A DNA stretch of 64,000 bases, from contig KV419408.1 of the NCBI GenBank assembly GCA_001630475.1, forward strand, positions 620,001 to 684,000. The letters run 5' to 3'. The stretch is from Sistotremastrum niveocremeum HHB9708 (taxonomy: Eukaryota > Basidiomycota > Agaricomycetes > Sistotremastrales > Sistotremastraceae). This document shows, in pieces, positions 21,730 to 32,024 of this stretch. The notes under the pieces are model-generated. The model was not told the DNA's origin. It did no database searches and worked only from the letters and a program-made list of their open reading frames with translations. Position numbers and translations under genes: made by a program. The number at the start of each line of letters is the position of its first letter. Position 1 is the stretch's first letter.

Positions 21730-23969
21730 CTAGAATTGAAATCCAGGGGCTTTCCAGAATTCTTGTTGAAGCCCTTCAATGCCAAATTCTCCGAATCTCG
21801 TGTCGACGTCAAGCTCTGTGCCAAACATAGTGCGAGAGGCAGGAAGGGTCTCTTCTTGATCGAAATTGAAGGACCCTCCATTCACCAGCAACTGGGCCGG
21901 ATTTATGCCAACAGGAGATTCGTCTTCAGACTGCGATCTATTTGCCTCTGGAGCAAAAGGATCGACTCTCCCAAACTTGAAGGTTTCCCCTGTCTGTGTA
22001 TGAGGAGAATCCGTTTGTGAAGATTCGGGAACAGGCATCAGATCGTTCCTCTCTATACGCCCATTGCGTATGATAATGGGAGGATGACCAATGTAACTTG
22101 GCTGCTGAACGTGCAACGAGAACGGAAGGGGATTTGGTTGGTGTGACAAAAAGTCGAGCTTGGCACCGGGAGGTGGTGCTCCCAACATATTCAGGTTGCT
22201 GGAACTCCAACTGGTTCGGATGGGTTGCTTCTCGAGTTGATGGACAATGGCGTTAACAGAGGCGGCATTCGAATCCGAGCTGGACGGAGCGCCGAACAAA
22301 GCATTCACATATTTTGAGATCTGCTGCGAATTGTCCTCCTCTTCGCCTTCAATGATTGGCGTTAAAGCATCGGTTAATCGACGGAAGTGTCGGAGAGGTG
22401 ATGGGGGAATACGATCGTTATCGCCCGCCTCTCTTCCGTTAGACTGGGTCTGGGTCTGATTGAAGACCCGAGAACTTTCAGACCGAGGAGATTGAGTGTC
22501 TGGAACAGCAAGGCGCTCCTGCTCCTGCAAATTTGACTCCTGGAAAGGAGAATCTAATGAATCCAGGCGTCTGGGTTTCTTTCTGGGAGAGCGGAGTGGT
22601 TGAATGTCACGCTCGGTCGATGTAGCGCGAGATGGCTGTAGGTTAGAGTGGGAAGCGTCTTCGACAGGCGAGAGCTCAGAAAACGAGCTATCATCCGCGT
22701 CGCGAGTGCGCTTTCCTAAAACTCGAGGGACTGAATATAGGTTTCGATGTTCAGGATCTTCGACCGCAGGGGTCAGCTGTTTTGCGACGGGCGTTTCAGG
22801 GGGTGCCGTTGAACGAGGGCGATCTACCTCGCCAGCCAATTGTTGAAGGCGAGCAACCTCTCTTTCGAGTTCACGAACCCTTGACAGCTGAGACTGCATC
22901 TGATTTAGCTGTTGCTGCAGAGCTTGCATTTGTGTTCGCATCTCGTTTTGATTTGACAGCTCCGCGCGCAGGCTAGCCATCTCAGCTTGAAGCGAAAGAA
23001 TCTGAGCGTGGTGTGAGCGAGATGTTAAGATGTCGCCCTGGAAGGTCATCAGGTGGGCGATCTGTGTAGTTAATGAACTGTTTGAAGCAGTGAGGGAAGC
23101 AATATCGGCTTGAATTTGTCGGACATTTCCGTTCTGTGGGATGTTCCTGGCTAGCGCCTCTAAATTGGCTATTCGGGCCACGAGAGCATTTTCGTTGCCA
23201 TCTCGAGGTGAGTGACCTGCATTTGTTTGTTCTTGAGGTGTAGCAGCGGGAGTAGGTGGCGCCGCAGGTTCTCCAAGGGCAACGGAAGTGTCAACTTTCG
23301 TATGGTCCAGGGGAGCATTGGAAGCTCGCATATTGAAATCTTCATCTAAAGAGCAGAGTAAATGAGAGACTCGGTGTTTAGAGACTGGTGCCAACCTTCT
23401 TCCGCGATGATTTCCTCTGTTTGTGGCAGCTCTTTGATTTTCTTTTGATTGCCACTCCCCCTGGTAACATATCTTGCACCACTGCCACCTGCAGCTTTGG
23501 GTCTTCCTACGCCAAGAACGGCCTGTGTCAACTTGGATTTGCGCACTGCTAGTGTTGACTTGGGCTCTCCGACTTCAAGTTGTGTGCGAGAAGATCGACG
23601 GGAAGTGATCACTACTTCTGGAATAGGTCGACTGGACCTTCGCAGGCTTGAAGTGCGCCGCGATGGCCCTGCCTCGGGTTCTTCGGCGGTGGTCCTGGAA
23701 CTCTTCCGGGTTATTCTACAGAGCATTGTCAACATGGAAGCCGGCCGACAGGAGTATGCGGTATTGACTTAGGCTTGACTCGTGAAGCCTCGTGCTCCAT
23801 GATGTTCGCAATGATGTTTGTGTTCGTTTCATTAGCTCTGAACCCGTACATCTAAGATTACTCTGGTGAGGTGGCCACACCATGCGAGACGCGGCTGAAC
23901 ACAGACCTTGCAGAGGGACTGAAGTTGTGCACGAGGCATGGCTCTAAGTTGATCCTCGGTATATGGCAT
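21730..23969 (-). CDS. SAP-domain and coiled-coil protein of unknown function
   Basis: Four exons in my model. Exon 1 encodes MPYTEDQLRAMPRAQLQSLC and exon 2 continues MYGFRANETNTNIIANIM, together forming a SAP-like helix-loop-helix (residues ~1-45). Exon 3 is Arg/Ser-rich and basic (SSLRRSSRPIPEVVITSRRS). The long exon 4 has a coiled coil over about 130 residues (heptads such as LQAEMASLRAELSNQNEMRT, MQALQQQLNQMQSQLSRVRE), then a Ser/Pro-rich tail with a basic SPRKKPRRLD nuclear-type signal. SAP domains bind AT-rich DNA or RNA, so a nuclear scaffold role is plausible. I do not recognise the full architecture. Introns were placed by phase; the second acceptor (cttag before ATGTACGG) was preferred because it completes the SAP motif. 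Confidence 0.75.
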
Positions 23970-24321
23970 GATTGATGTAGTCAGTATGCAGACAAAGCTC
24001 GTGGCTGGTTGAAAGTGAGGCGCGTCGGACCAAAACGAGCTCAACATACCATCACGTGACCGTTGCTCTGTCTCTTTTGGGCACATAATTCAGCCCGTCG
24101 CAAGGCCCGTCGATATCGTGCTGTTCGGGCCATGAATTACTTCGGACATTGACAAGTCTTTCGCTACCTTGTAAAGCTTCGCCAAACCACGAGCCACTTT
24201 GCGCAGGGTCTTCTCAGAGCTATCCATCTTCTCACTTCGCGATCTGGCGGAGTGCAAACCTAACCCTAATTCTGAACCCTTGTCCATCTCAGTGATTCAC
24301 AGACAACCATTCGTATTCGCG
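23970..24321. promoter_or_regulatory. Divergent promoter between the SAP and ankyrin genes
   Basis: 352 bp separate the two start codons. It contains a perfect palindromic TCACGTGA (24052-24059) and a telobox-like AACCTAACCCTAA (24257-24269). No gene is seen in it. Confidence 0.5.
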
Positions 24322-25126
24322 ATGTCAGACGACAAAGGAGCATCTAATAGTCAGTCTTTTACCTACCGGATTGCCTTTGGACCCTCTGAGCCATTTGATC
24401 AGACGAGCGACTACTTTACGCTGCGAGAACGGATAATGAGGACCTGTTATTGGAGATCTTTGAAGAACCAGAGACATTTGACATCAATTTCAAGGATGGG
24501 TGAGTAATACCGTCCTGAGTGTATCTTCGACTTTATATACGGGAATCCAGGCTGGGAAACACTGGTCAGTCTCGTCAACGCGGTCGTATGCCTAATCTAT
24601 GCTACAACTTATGATCTTGAAGCACTGCACTACGCGTAGGCATACCCTACCTCCCGACATCTGCTTCTGATAAGCTATCCTTAGATCAGTCAACGGATCG
24701 GTAAATGTACTGGAGCACATCCTCTCTCATGAGGATTGCGATGTTGATCCTCAAAACCGACTGAACAAGTCGACCCCACTACATCTCGCGCTCTCCATCA
24801 GCGAAGCCGAATTGCGCCAATACATAGTCGAGAGTTTACTGGAGGCTGGTGCCGACACAACGTTCGCATTCCATGTCTATGTTCGCAGTACCATTCATCC
24901 GAGATGCCTCAGGATCCAAGACGTCAAAGGTGATACCGTTCTTGACCTGCTGGGAGAGAAAGACGAAGAACTTCGTCTAGCCATTCGCAGAGCACAAGCA
25001 GAGGCCGATATCGCCCAGGATGACATCGCTCACGGTAGGCTCTAGAACTTCCTATGGAACCAGAGAACTAATTCGTTCTTCGAAGATGACGACCTTGGTT
25101 CCGATGTGGCATCCGACAGCGACTGA
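24322..25126 (+). CDS. Small ankyrin-repeat protein
   Basis: It starts MSDDKGASN. After one intron it continues TDNEDLLLEIFEEPETFDIN, FKDGLGNTALHYASVNGSVN, VLEHILSHEDCDVDPQNRLN, STPLHLALS, LLEAGADTTIQDVKGDTVLD, and ends in an acidic DDDLGSDVASDSD (stop 25124-25126). Two ankyrin repeats are clear (TALHYA; TPLHLAL). Two consecutive exons are only 14 nt (24551-24564) and 13 nt (24623-24635). Length and layout resemble the small uncharacterised yeast ankyrin protein YGL242C. The first intron's donor is weak (gtcttt if read in phase), so the join of residues 11-12 is uncertain. Confidence 0.85.
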
Positions 25127-25387
25127 TGTGACTTTGAGCAGTAGGGCTCTATAGCTGTTATGAGGTATGCTCTCGACAGATGTACCGATATCTGACCCTG
25201 TTTTCATTCCTTCTTTCATTCTTTGTTGTCTCAAATATCCAACTATAGAATGCAATACAATTTTTGCATCGTGTACATGAGTATTAGTGAATAGGGCGAT
25301 TTGGCTGAATATATGCGGGTTATAGGTGTTTCTCGTCGATATCGGCATTTGCCGGTTCTTTGCCTGCACCACCACGACAACGACGAC

Positions 25388-26609
25388 ATGAAGGTCATAA
25401 ACAAACGTTCTACTGTCACCGTCACCACCCGAAAGCAGAAAACTGGTCCCCCAGACGCTAAAGCTACTATCGTTGCTCCGAAACCTGAGACGAGGCAGTC
25501 GACTAGAATAAAGAAAGAAGAATTTCCGCCAGGCGATCCGACGAAACGAGGATGGAGTGCGTTCCCAAAGCAAATCGAGCTTCTCAGACGTATCTGCGAA
25601 AAGGAATATCGAACACCCAGCCTGGAGTCACGCAGAAAATGGTCCGAAAAAATGAAAATTCCTCTCGACATCTTGAACAAATGGTTTTACTATCGAAAAG
25701 GCCGCTTCAGAGACGTCTGGAACGAGTCCTCTTGGGAACTTCCATTGACTGCCCCACCTCCGAAAGAGCCATCACCTCCTATCGTTATTAAAACCGAAGA
25801 GATTGTTGACGAAACGGCCCTGACGATGCTCCCGAAGCGCATACATCCTACCCCGCCCAAACCAGAACCACTCGCTCGACCACCAAAACTTACCTCTTTC
25901 ACTCCATCTACGAGTGCTTCGACAGTGTTGCAAAGTCCGATCAGCATTCGAGATCACCTGCCCACGATGCCCATGACCCGATCCGACAGCTCAGAACATT
26001 TTACAACCCCCGCAACTTGTCATATCTGCGCACATCATAGGTCTGTTATCAACTTCTGTACTAGTCCTCGTTGGTTTCTGATTTGAATGGACTCCTCAGA
26101 CTCTCAGGATCTATTCAGAATGATAATTCATCCGTCACGGTAAGTCGGCAGTATCCAGTCAGTTGTGGATATTAGATGCGGCTCGTCAGATGAATCCGTC
26201 GAGCTCCGATCTGCCTCATGCTTATCATCCGCCTCTTTACGACCCATACAAGCTATCGTCGATCCAAGCCAATCACAATCAAGGCCTATATGCGGGTGAT
26301 CTTGCCTGGTGGAACTTCAACGAAACAGAACAACACCCTTCTACCGACCTTCGGCTTCCTACTCAACCGCGTGATAATTGGCATGCCCCTCATATTCCCG
26401 AGACCCCTCCTCTGCATTTAGGATCCACCTACTATTTCGATCGTCAGATGCATCATCCTGCTCAAATCAATGGATCTTCCCAGCCCACCCAGCCCCCGCA
26501 TCCTTACAATTCTCATGTCGCTCACCGCACTGATGACTTCCCCAACATAATGAACCCTTCTGTTTCTCTATTTCCCGAAATTCATGGAGCATATCCCCGG
26601 CTAGTATGA
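25388..26609 (+). CDS. Homeodomain-like transcription factor
   Basis: Exon 1 carries a basic N-terminus and a homeodomain-like region: RGWSAFPKQIELLRRICEKE, YRTPSLESRRKWSEKMKIPL, then DILNKWFYYRKGRFRD, where helix 3 keeps the WFxxR core. A Pro-rich, likely disordered region follows. Introns start after CHICAHH and after NDNSSVT; the last exon reads LWILDAARQMNPSSSD and is rich in His, Pro and Tyr up to the stop at 26609. A second in-frame ATG upstream (25313) would add 25 residues; 25388 was preferred because the added part is not conserved-looking. There is no paired HD gene or mating-type neighbour, so a mating role is unlikely. Confidence 0.8.
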
Positions 26610-26717
26610 TAAACTGAAGACACTGATCGACCACGTTTTCCGTGCTGAAATTAATCCGAATTAATTGCATGTATTCTAAGACCCGTATTGTTAAAAAATA
26701 ATCTACGCTGTAATTGC

Positions 26718-28624
26718 CTACGACAGTTGATCCCACGCGTCTACTAATCCTTCGAAAGTTCGCGAAGTCTTTCCACTTAGCCACTTCTCTACGACCTCAT
26801 GATCGAGGATGTCATCATTGTCCAAAGCATCTATGAAGCCAGTGTCGTGCAGCGCCAAAACGCTCCATCCAATCACTATCATTCCTGGAGGCCTCTGCTC
26901 ACCAAGAACCTCCAGCGCCTCAGCGATCGACGTTAACGTGGATACCAAGACTCTCTGGTCCGGCATTGAAGCTCGCTCAACGATGGCTATCGGCAGATAG
27001 GATGGATATGCCAGTCCATTCCTATTCTTGGATGTTTCTGATAGCAGAGCCTCCAAGAGACTTTTCAGGCGTGCCACTCCCATAAGGATTACCAGGGTAC
27101 GGCTCCGTTCATATCCGGGAATATAGACATCCTTTCCATGCCGCCCGACACCAGTGCAAATCGTCAGGGAATCTGACACGCCTCTTTGAGTAACGGGGAT
27201 ACCGGCAAAGGTTGGACCTGCTATTGCAGAGGTTACACCAGGAATGACGACAGGTTCGAATCCGTGTGAGCGGAAGTACAACACTTCCTCACCAGCGCGC
27301 CCGTAGACCATAGGGTCCCCTTGCTTTAACTAGACGAATCATACAAGTCACTATGTGTCCAAAGATTAAGCTAGAAAAGGCTTACTCTGACAACAGTTTC
27401 GCCTCGTGAGGCTGCCTCTACGCCAATTTGCATCATTTCATTCTGAGCATTGTCTGCATTTCCAGGGAATTTCTTGGCAATGTGTATCTTAACGTGTTTC
27501 GGGATGAGATCGAGAACGGAGGCTGGGACCAATTTATCAGAGAGGACCACCGTAGCACGTTTTGTCAAGACATCAAGTGTGGCAACGGTCAGAAGCGAGG
27601 GGTGTCCAGGACCAGAGCCAACGAGGAAGACTCTTCCTTTGAAGGTCTTTGGCTGTTCGATGAGCAGCCCATGCTGTGAAGGAATTGTGTCGGTCTGTTC
27701 GAAACCCTCCGTAGTGGAATGGCCCGTTCGCTGTGTCGGAGGCGCTTGGATACCATCAATGACCTGACTATCAAGAAGTTCGTCTATGTCGGAATCTTGC
27801 AAACGAGCTAGATGTTCGATCGGCCAATATTCGCTCATCTGAGCAACCCATCGCATGCGTCTCTGCAAGCGTTCCACCGGTGACTCAAATATGGATCTCT
27901 GCGGAACGGGAGTATTTGGAGTAAGGCTTTCGGAGGTCTCTTTATCCAGCTGCTGAAAGACAGGCAGATTTTCGGGAGTAGTGGTTAATTTGGCACGCTG
28001 TCGCATTCGGCCAAGGCGCTCAGTCGCGCCACCGACATTCTGAGGCAGACTGGATATTATTTCTCTTCTAAGGCGGCCTCCAAGTCTACAGCCCTGACCA
28101 TTTGTTGTGATTGCGATCTGCAGCGGGCTGGGCCGCCCTGTTCCCAGATCAGCGAAGCGATGAGCTGCTGGTAGTGTGAAGTCACATAGTTCGGGGACGT
28201 CGGTGATGTTGACAAGGATGCGGCATGAACGACAAACGTCGAAAATGGCTTTAGCAGAATCGTAAGAGCGCCTCGTATTCGATTCCCGATGTGCGAGGCT
28301 GTCGGTAACACAGACCAAAGCTAGATTTGGCAGTGTGTCAAGATAAGCTCGAAATTCTGCAGCAAAGTCTGCCACCTGATGGAGCGCATTCATGTCAACT
28401 ATCGAGAGCTGCTTCTGATGCATTCTCCATTGAAGTTCATCGCAGGCGGATGCCTCTCCTCCTGGAGCCAAGACGATGACATCTGACTCGGCTTCCAAGG
28501 CAGCGAAGGCACGATTAGCAGCAAGTGTATTGGAGCCGATGATTAGGGTAGTTTTGGACTGTAGCCTGAATGCAAGAATAAGGGAACCCCCAGAGGCTGG
28601 TTGAGGGTATCGTTCACCGTCCAT
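26718..28624 (-). CDS. MET1: Siroheme synthase: Met8-like dehydrogenase domain fused to uroporphyrinogen-III C-methyltransferase
   Basis: Two exons split by one intron (about 27312-27370). Residues ~20-235 resemble precorrin-2 dehydrogenase/ferrochelatase: TTLIIGSNTLAANRAFAALE, ILVNITDVPELCDFTLPA, LQIAITTNGQGCRLGGRLRR. Residues ~335 onward are a full SAM-dependent uroporphyrinogen-III methyltransferase: GRVFLVGSGPGHPSLLTVAT, VVLSDKLVPASVLDLIP, LKQGDPMVYGRAGEEVLYFR, VIPGVTSAIAGPTFAGIPVT, HRG-like VTQRGVSDSL, and LVILMGVARL. Siroheme is the cofactor of sulfite and nitrite reductase. The Rossmann Gly motif (IIGSNTLA) is degenerate compared with Met8. Head to head with HTS1. Confidence 0.92.
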
Positions 28625-28716
28625 GTATATGCTCGAAGAGAGGGGCCGGACTCACAAGATCAAATAAGGACCCACAAACTTTACTGAGTCAAGTGCTAAA
28701 TTCGGGGTGGTTTTTC
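28625..28716. promoter_or_regulatory. 92-bp bidirectional promoter of MET1 and HTS1 with a Gcn4-type site
   Basis: The whole space between the MET1 start (28624) and the first in-frame ATG of HTS1 (28717) is 92 bp. It contains a perfect TGAGTCA at 28685-28691. TGA(C/G)TCA is the binding site of Gcn4/Cpc1 bZIP regulators of amino-acid starvation responses, which in yeast control many amino-acid and aminoacyl-tRNA synthetase genes. Function here is inferred. Confidence 0.5.
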
Positions 28717-30950
28717 ATGCCCTTAGCCTTGACGCGAGCTACGACAATCAGATACTCATTCCGACTCTCAACAGCATCCACCTTCCTCCATCTCCGCAGA
28801 ACCATGGCTGACGTCGCATCATTAAATAAGGAAGTGCAGGAGCAGAGCAATCTCTTGAAATCGCTCCGGACTAGCAATGCCGATGCCAATCTGATCGACG
28901 AAGCTAAGAAACGACTGGGCGACCTTAAGAAAGCTCTGGGAGCTGCAACCGGCACCAAAGATCCAAAAGAGGGGACGAAGAAGAAAGATCGTCTGCTGCT
29001 CAAGACTCCAAAGGCCCGTGTGCAGCCTCGCCTCTCTTCACCGTCCAACCTCGTTCTTACAGGGCACTCGAGACTATGGTCCCACGGAAATGTTTTGTCG
29101 AGAATATGTTGAAAGGATCGTGAAGGACTGCTTCACCTCTCACGGCGGAAGTTGTCTCGATACGCCTGTTTTCGAGAGAAAGGAGATCTTGGCTGGGAAG
29201 TATGGCGAAGATGCCAAATTAATCTTTGATCTTCAGGATCAGGGAGGAGAACAACTCTCTCTCCGTTACGATCATACTGTGCGCCAAATCTCCCACTCCA
29301 GCCTAGTTGTGATTGACTCATGATCAGGTTCCTCTTGCACGATATTTGGCTATGACCGGGCTGACCAACACTTCATCAAAGCTGTGGCAGGTCGGGAAGG
29401 TTTATCGGCGAGATAATCCAGTCATGTCCAAAGGACGAATGCGGGAATTTTCTCAAGCCGTTCGTCCCTTCGTCCTGTATTGCGCACAAGTTCACGAGCG
29501 TTTGTTCAGGATTTTGACATCTTTGGGCAATGGGATCCCATGATACCTGAGTCAGAAGTGCTGAGTCTCCTGACCAGCATTTTGACGCGGCTTGAAGTTG
29601 GCGAGTTCACCATCAAGGTTCAGCCATTTGCTGTGATATAAGCTCCTTTTCAAACGATATTTCCAGCTAAATCATCGAAAAATCCTGGACGGCATCTTTG
29701 AGGTCTGTGGTGTCCCGGAAGAGAAAACGCGTCCCATTTCATCTGCCGTGGACAAACTCGATAAAGTCCGTTTCCACCGCCATCTACTGGACGCATCTGA
29801 CTTTATCATTAGCTTCCTTGGGCTGACGTGCGATTGGAGATGACTTTAGAGAAAGGTCTTGATCCCGATGTCGCTGACAAGATCGGGGAATATGTCAAGC
29901 TGAAAGGTCTATTAGCCCTTTTCCATATGTAAATTTCTGAGCGTTTTTAGGCGGCGAAGAGCTATTGACCAAGTTGGAGGAAGACTCCGTACTGAAAAAT
30001 AGCGCAAGAGCGCAAGAAGGCTTGAAAGACATGGCGATTTTATTCCGATTACTCCGGATATACAAAATCACCGAAAAGGTTTGCGGCTATGGACATCATT
30101 TTCGATTATCTGACATTTGAGATAGATATCCTTTGATCTCTCTCTTGCCCGAGGATTGGATTATTACACTGGCTTGATCTACGAGGCCATCGTTGAAGGA
30201 TCGGCTCCTCCAGGATTTGGCACCAACCCTGCAGTACCACCAAGTCAAGGCACCGAGTCCGCCGTTGTAGCTCCTTCGAAACCGGCTAAAAAAGCAAGCT
30301 CGAAATCGAAAGCTAAGTCTGGCGATGATGAAGATGAAGAGATCGACGAGTCTCAAGTTGGTGTTGGATCCATAGCGGCGGGCGGACGGTATGATAACCT
30401 AGTGGGGATGTTTGTCGCTGCGGCTAGCGGAGACAGCAAGAAAGTGGCCGGTCTTCCCTGCATTGGTGTCAGTATCGGGTTGGATCGTATTTTTGCGATC
30501 TTGTGGCCTAAATGGGAGGGAAGGGGTATGCGGGCCAAAGAAACAATGGCTTATGTCATTTCTGTTGGTGATGGTCATCTGGAACAACGGATCGAGTTGG
30601 TCAGAGAACTGAGAGAAGCCGGGATCAAGGTCTGTTTTCATTTTAGAGACGGAGAAGAGCCTATGGCTGACTTGTTGCAGGCCGACTTCTACGCCAAGAA
30701 CAAACCCAAATTGCCTACGCAGTTCGAGGCTGGGGAAAGGGATGAAGTTCCGTTTGCCATCCTGATTGGAGGCGAGGAATTGACAAACGGCTACGTAAGG
30801 GTCAAGGAGCAGAGATGGCAAGTGGTAGATGGGAAAAAGGAGAAAATCCAGGCCTCTGGAAAAGGGGAGCTCGTGAAGCGAACGGAGCTTATAGAATGGC
30901 TCAAGCAGACAGAAACTCTGCGGACTTGGTCGTCCGGCAAGCTTGTGTAA
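28717..30950 (+). CDS. HTS1: Histidyl-tRNA synthetase, probable dual cytosolic/mitochondrial form
   Basis: Class II synthetase with about eight introns. From the ATG at 28804 it begins [14 protein letters not shown], a WHEP-type helical domain, then [30 protein letters not shown] (motif 2 region), [24 protein letters not shown], the His-specific [41 protein letters not shown] (motif 3) and a C-terminal anticodon-binding domain. An in-frame ATG at 28717 adds [20 protein letters not shown] plus STFLHLRRT: Arg/Ser/Thr-rich with no acidic residue, typical of a mitochondrial presequence. Yeast HTS1 likewise makes two forms from two starts. An acidic/Lys-rich insertion follows FGTNPAVPP, as in other fungal enzymes. 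Confidence 0.93.
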
Positions 30951-31276
30951 AGCGACATCGTAGACCTCTCTCACAGCTTCCTCTCGTGGAGGACAATATT
31001 GTGTATGTAGAAGGCGTAGCGGTGGCGAGTCCGTATATAGGGTCAGTGTTCATGCAAGAGCCCGAAGTTGTTGTACCGTTAATTGTCGTTGTTCTGGCGA
31101 GCTAATACACCTCCTATCTTTAAGCTAACGTTTTTATTTCTCCGTGGACGCGAATTCACTTGAAAGGCCAGTAAGAACAGTGGACCTGCAAACTTGAGCA
31201 GAGAACACCATGTACGAGGGCATCCTCTAAGCGCCCGTCTAGATCGGTTCTATTGTGACTTTCAGCGCGACCCACA
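30951..31276. other. Intergenic region between HTS1 and SRP14
   Basis: Contains the HTS1 3' UTR and SRP14 promoter. No coding or RNA gene is seen. Confidence 0.55.
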
Positions 31277-31880
31277 ATGCGCACGGTCGACAATGAAACG
31301 GTGCGCATTCTCTTCTAGTCTCGTCAACCAAGATTGAACCAAAACAATAGTTCCTAGCAGAACTCTCTGCCTTGTTCAAACAAAACAAAGGGACGGTGTG
31401 GCTAACCCATAAACGACGTGGGTCCCATCCTTGACTGGTCTGTTAACGCTATAAGCTTCTCGCTTTCTCAGTGACTCATGATGGTGCCGATATTGCTATG
31501 ACGGAAGGACCTACCTCGACTTATGACTGTCTTCTCCGCGCATCGAACGGAGACGACGTCAAGTTCTCAACGCGGGTACGCCTGGAGAACAGGAGACAAT
31601 GTGGTATTGAACTGACCTCTCTGTGAAGATCAAGCCCGAAGAGCTTCTCAAATTCCATTCAATCTATGGTGCCCTCCTAAAATCATCGATGACTAGCCTT
31701 CGTAAACGGGACAAGAAAAGGGAAAAGCAGCGAGCAGAACAAGTCGTCCTCCGCAAGCAGAAGCTTACGCAACCTATCGTCTTGGAGGGACCGAAGCGTG
31801 GAAATGGTCGACGGAAACGGCAGAGACGACTGAAGGCTGCTCTAAAGCAGGCAGCTTCTCTAAAGAAAATAGGCCAGTAG
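31277..31880 (+). CDS. SRP14: Signal recognition particle 14-kDa subunit
   Basis: Four exons. Exon 1 gives MRTVDNET (donor gtgcgc), exon 2 FLAELSALFKQNKGTVWLTH, exon 3 (after KRL) THDGADIAMTEGPTSTYDCL, LRASNGDDVKFSTR, and exon 4 IKPEELLKFHSIYGALLKSS, MTSLRKRDKKREKQ. This matches SRP14 (FLxELxxLF, YxCLLRA, F...Y..LLK..M..L.K). The tail is long and basic (KRGNGRRKRQRR ... LKQAASLKKIGQ), as in other fungal SRP14 proteins that bind the Alu domain of SRP RNA for elongation arrest. The stop is at the end of the range. Confidence 0.93.
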
Positions 31881-32024
31881 CATACTTCCGTTCCTTATTT
31901 ATTCTGCAACCTTCGCTCGCTATCAATGCTTATGTAATCACTGCGCGCTTTCCGAGCTGGTATTGCCCTGGGTGTCAACCCTTCTAACGGGTGCCATCTA
32001 TTTGTCTCGCTCACGAAAAGCTAC

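Noticed and set aside
21616-22020. 134-codon plus-strand frame past the KAE1 stop
   Set aside because: Mostly antisense to the last exon of the SAP/coiled-coil gene; no homology.
25301-25387. Longer N-terminus for the homeodomain-like gene
   Set aside because: The frame opens with TTG; an ATG at 25313 is possible, but the extra residues look unlike a conserved protein.
28693-28716. Further upstream start for HisRS
   Set aside because: The codon at 28693 is GTG, not ATG; the first in-frame ATG is 28717.
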